This document shows, one piece after another, positions 63,953 to 64,000 of a stretch of 64,000 bases of DNA. Within the stretch, counting starts at the first letter, position 1; the number at the start of each line of letters is the position of its first letter. The DNA is taken from positions 62,001 to 126,000 of the forward strand of contig OMWV01000034.1 in assembly GCA_900314845.1 (NCBI GenBank), in the 5' to 3' direction. The position numbers were made by a program, and so were the translations under genes. Source of the stretch: an uncultured Eubacteriales bacterium (GTDB lineage Bacteria > Bacillota > Clostridia > Lachnospirales > Lachnospiraceae). The notes beneath the pieces were generated by a model. That model was not told where the DNA came from. It made no database searches and saw only the letters and a list, made by a program, of their open reading frames with translations.

Positions 63953-64000
63953 GGCGCATTTTTGAAAATCCTGTGAATTTACTGGTATAACCTAAAAAAG

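Overview
The window is a gene-dense chromosomal segment of a low-to-mid-GC Gram-positive anaerobe, most likely a Lachnospiraceae-type clostridium. This rests on the order lepA-hemW-hrcA-grpE-dnaK-dnaJ-prmA-rsmE-mtaB, the CIRCE/HrcA heat-shock control, the yicC-remA-gmk-rpoZ block, the mcsA-mcsB-clpC block, RNase J, IreB, DUF1292, DUF5685 and a large homodimer-type pyruvate:ferredoxin oxidoreductase. I saw no insertion sequence, prophage, CRISPR array or rRNA. Species cannot be named from the sequence alone.

Layout. 1-2.5 kb: 3' end of comEC, then luxS, holA and tRNA-Thr(CGU). 2.6-20.4 kb: rpsT (minus strand), then a long plus-strand run of housekeeping genes: lepA, hemW, the CIRCE-controlled hrcA-grpE-dnaK-dnaJ chaperone operon, prmA, rsmE, a cysteine desulfurase with thiI, mtaB, ireB-ruvX, RNase J, a YlbF protein and a stub of MltG. 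20.4-29.1 kb: tRNA wobble modification (trmR-trhP), yqeG, efp, aroE-aroK, glmM, a radical SAM protein and rqcH. 29.1-30.8 kb: a complete tandem glycine riboswitch with its own promoter and terminator in front of a class V aminotransferase. 30.8-38 kb: a YjbR-MGMT fusion, yicC-remA-gmk-rpoZ, a thioesterase, a DUF5685/J-domain pair, an orphan barstar and a membrane-anchored parvulin protein. 38-41.5 kb: pyrimidine salvage (pdp, cdd), a phosphodiesterase, HPr and an ArsR regulator, mostly on the minus strand.

41.5-49.5 kb is the accessory part: an sce7726-type nuclease-fold protein, a flavin-binding protein, an AAA ATPase of the DUF234 type with more A+T than its neighbours, a large HTH regulator divergent from a frameshifted secreted repeat protein, an XRE regulator beside a cluster of CTCGAC repeats, and a secreted Big_2/NlpC-P60-like protein. 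49.5-59.3 kb returns to core genes (mscS, argH, rpsO-pnp, nifJ, rlmH). 59.3-64 kb is a Clp operon in which a YtrA-type GntR regulator occupies the place of CtsR, followed by mcsA, an mcsB whose kinase active-site motifs are heavily altered, and clpC.

The most noteworthy observations are the Clp operon with an apparently dead arginine kinase and a GntR-type first gene; the glycine riboswitch whose downstream base-pairing fits an OFF switch over a glycine-related aminotransferase; the DUF5685/J-domain pair; the regulator/palindrome/secreted-protein locus near 45.7 kb; and several unusual protein architectures (acid-tailed omega subunit, MltG without catalytic domain, YjbR-MGMT fusion, parvulin repeats interrupted by Ser/Glu-rich linkers).
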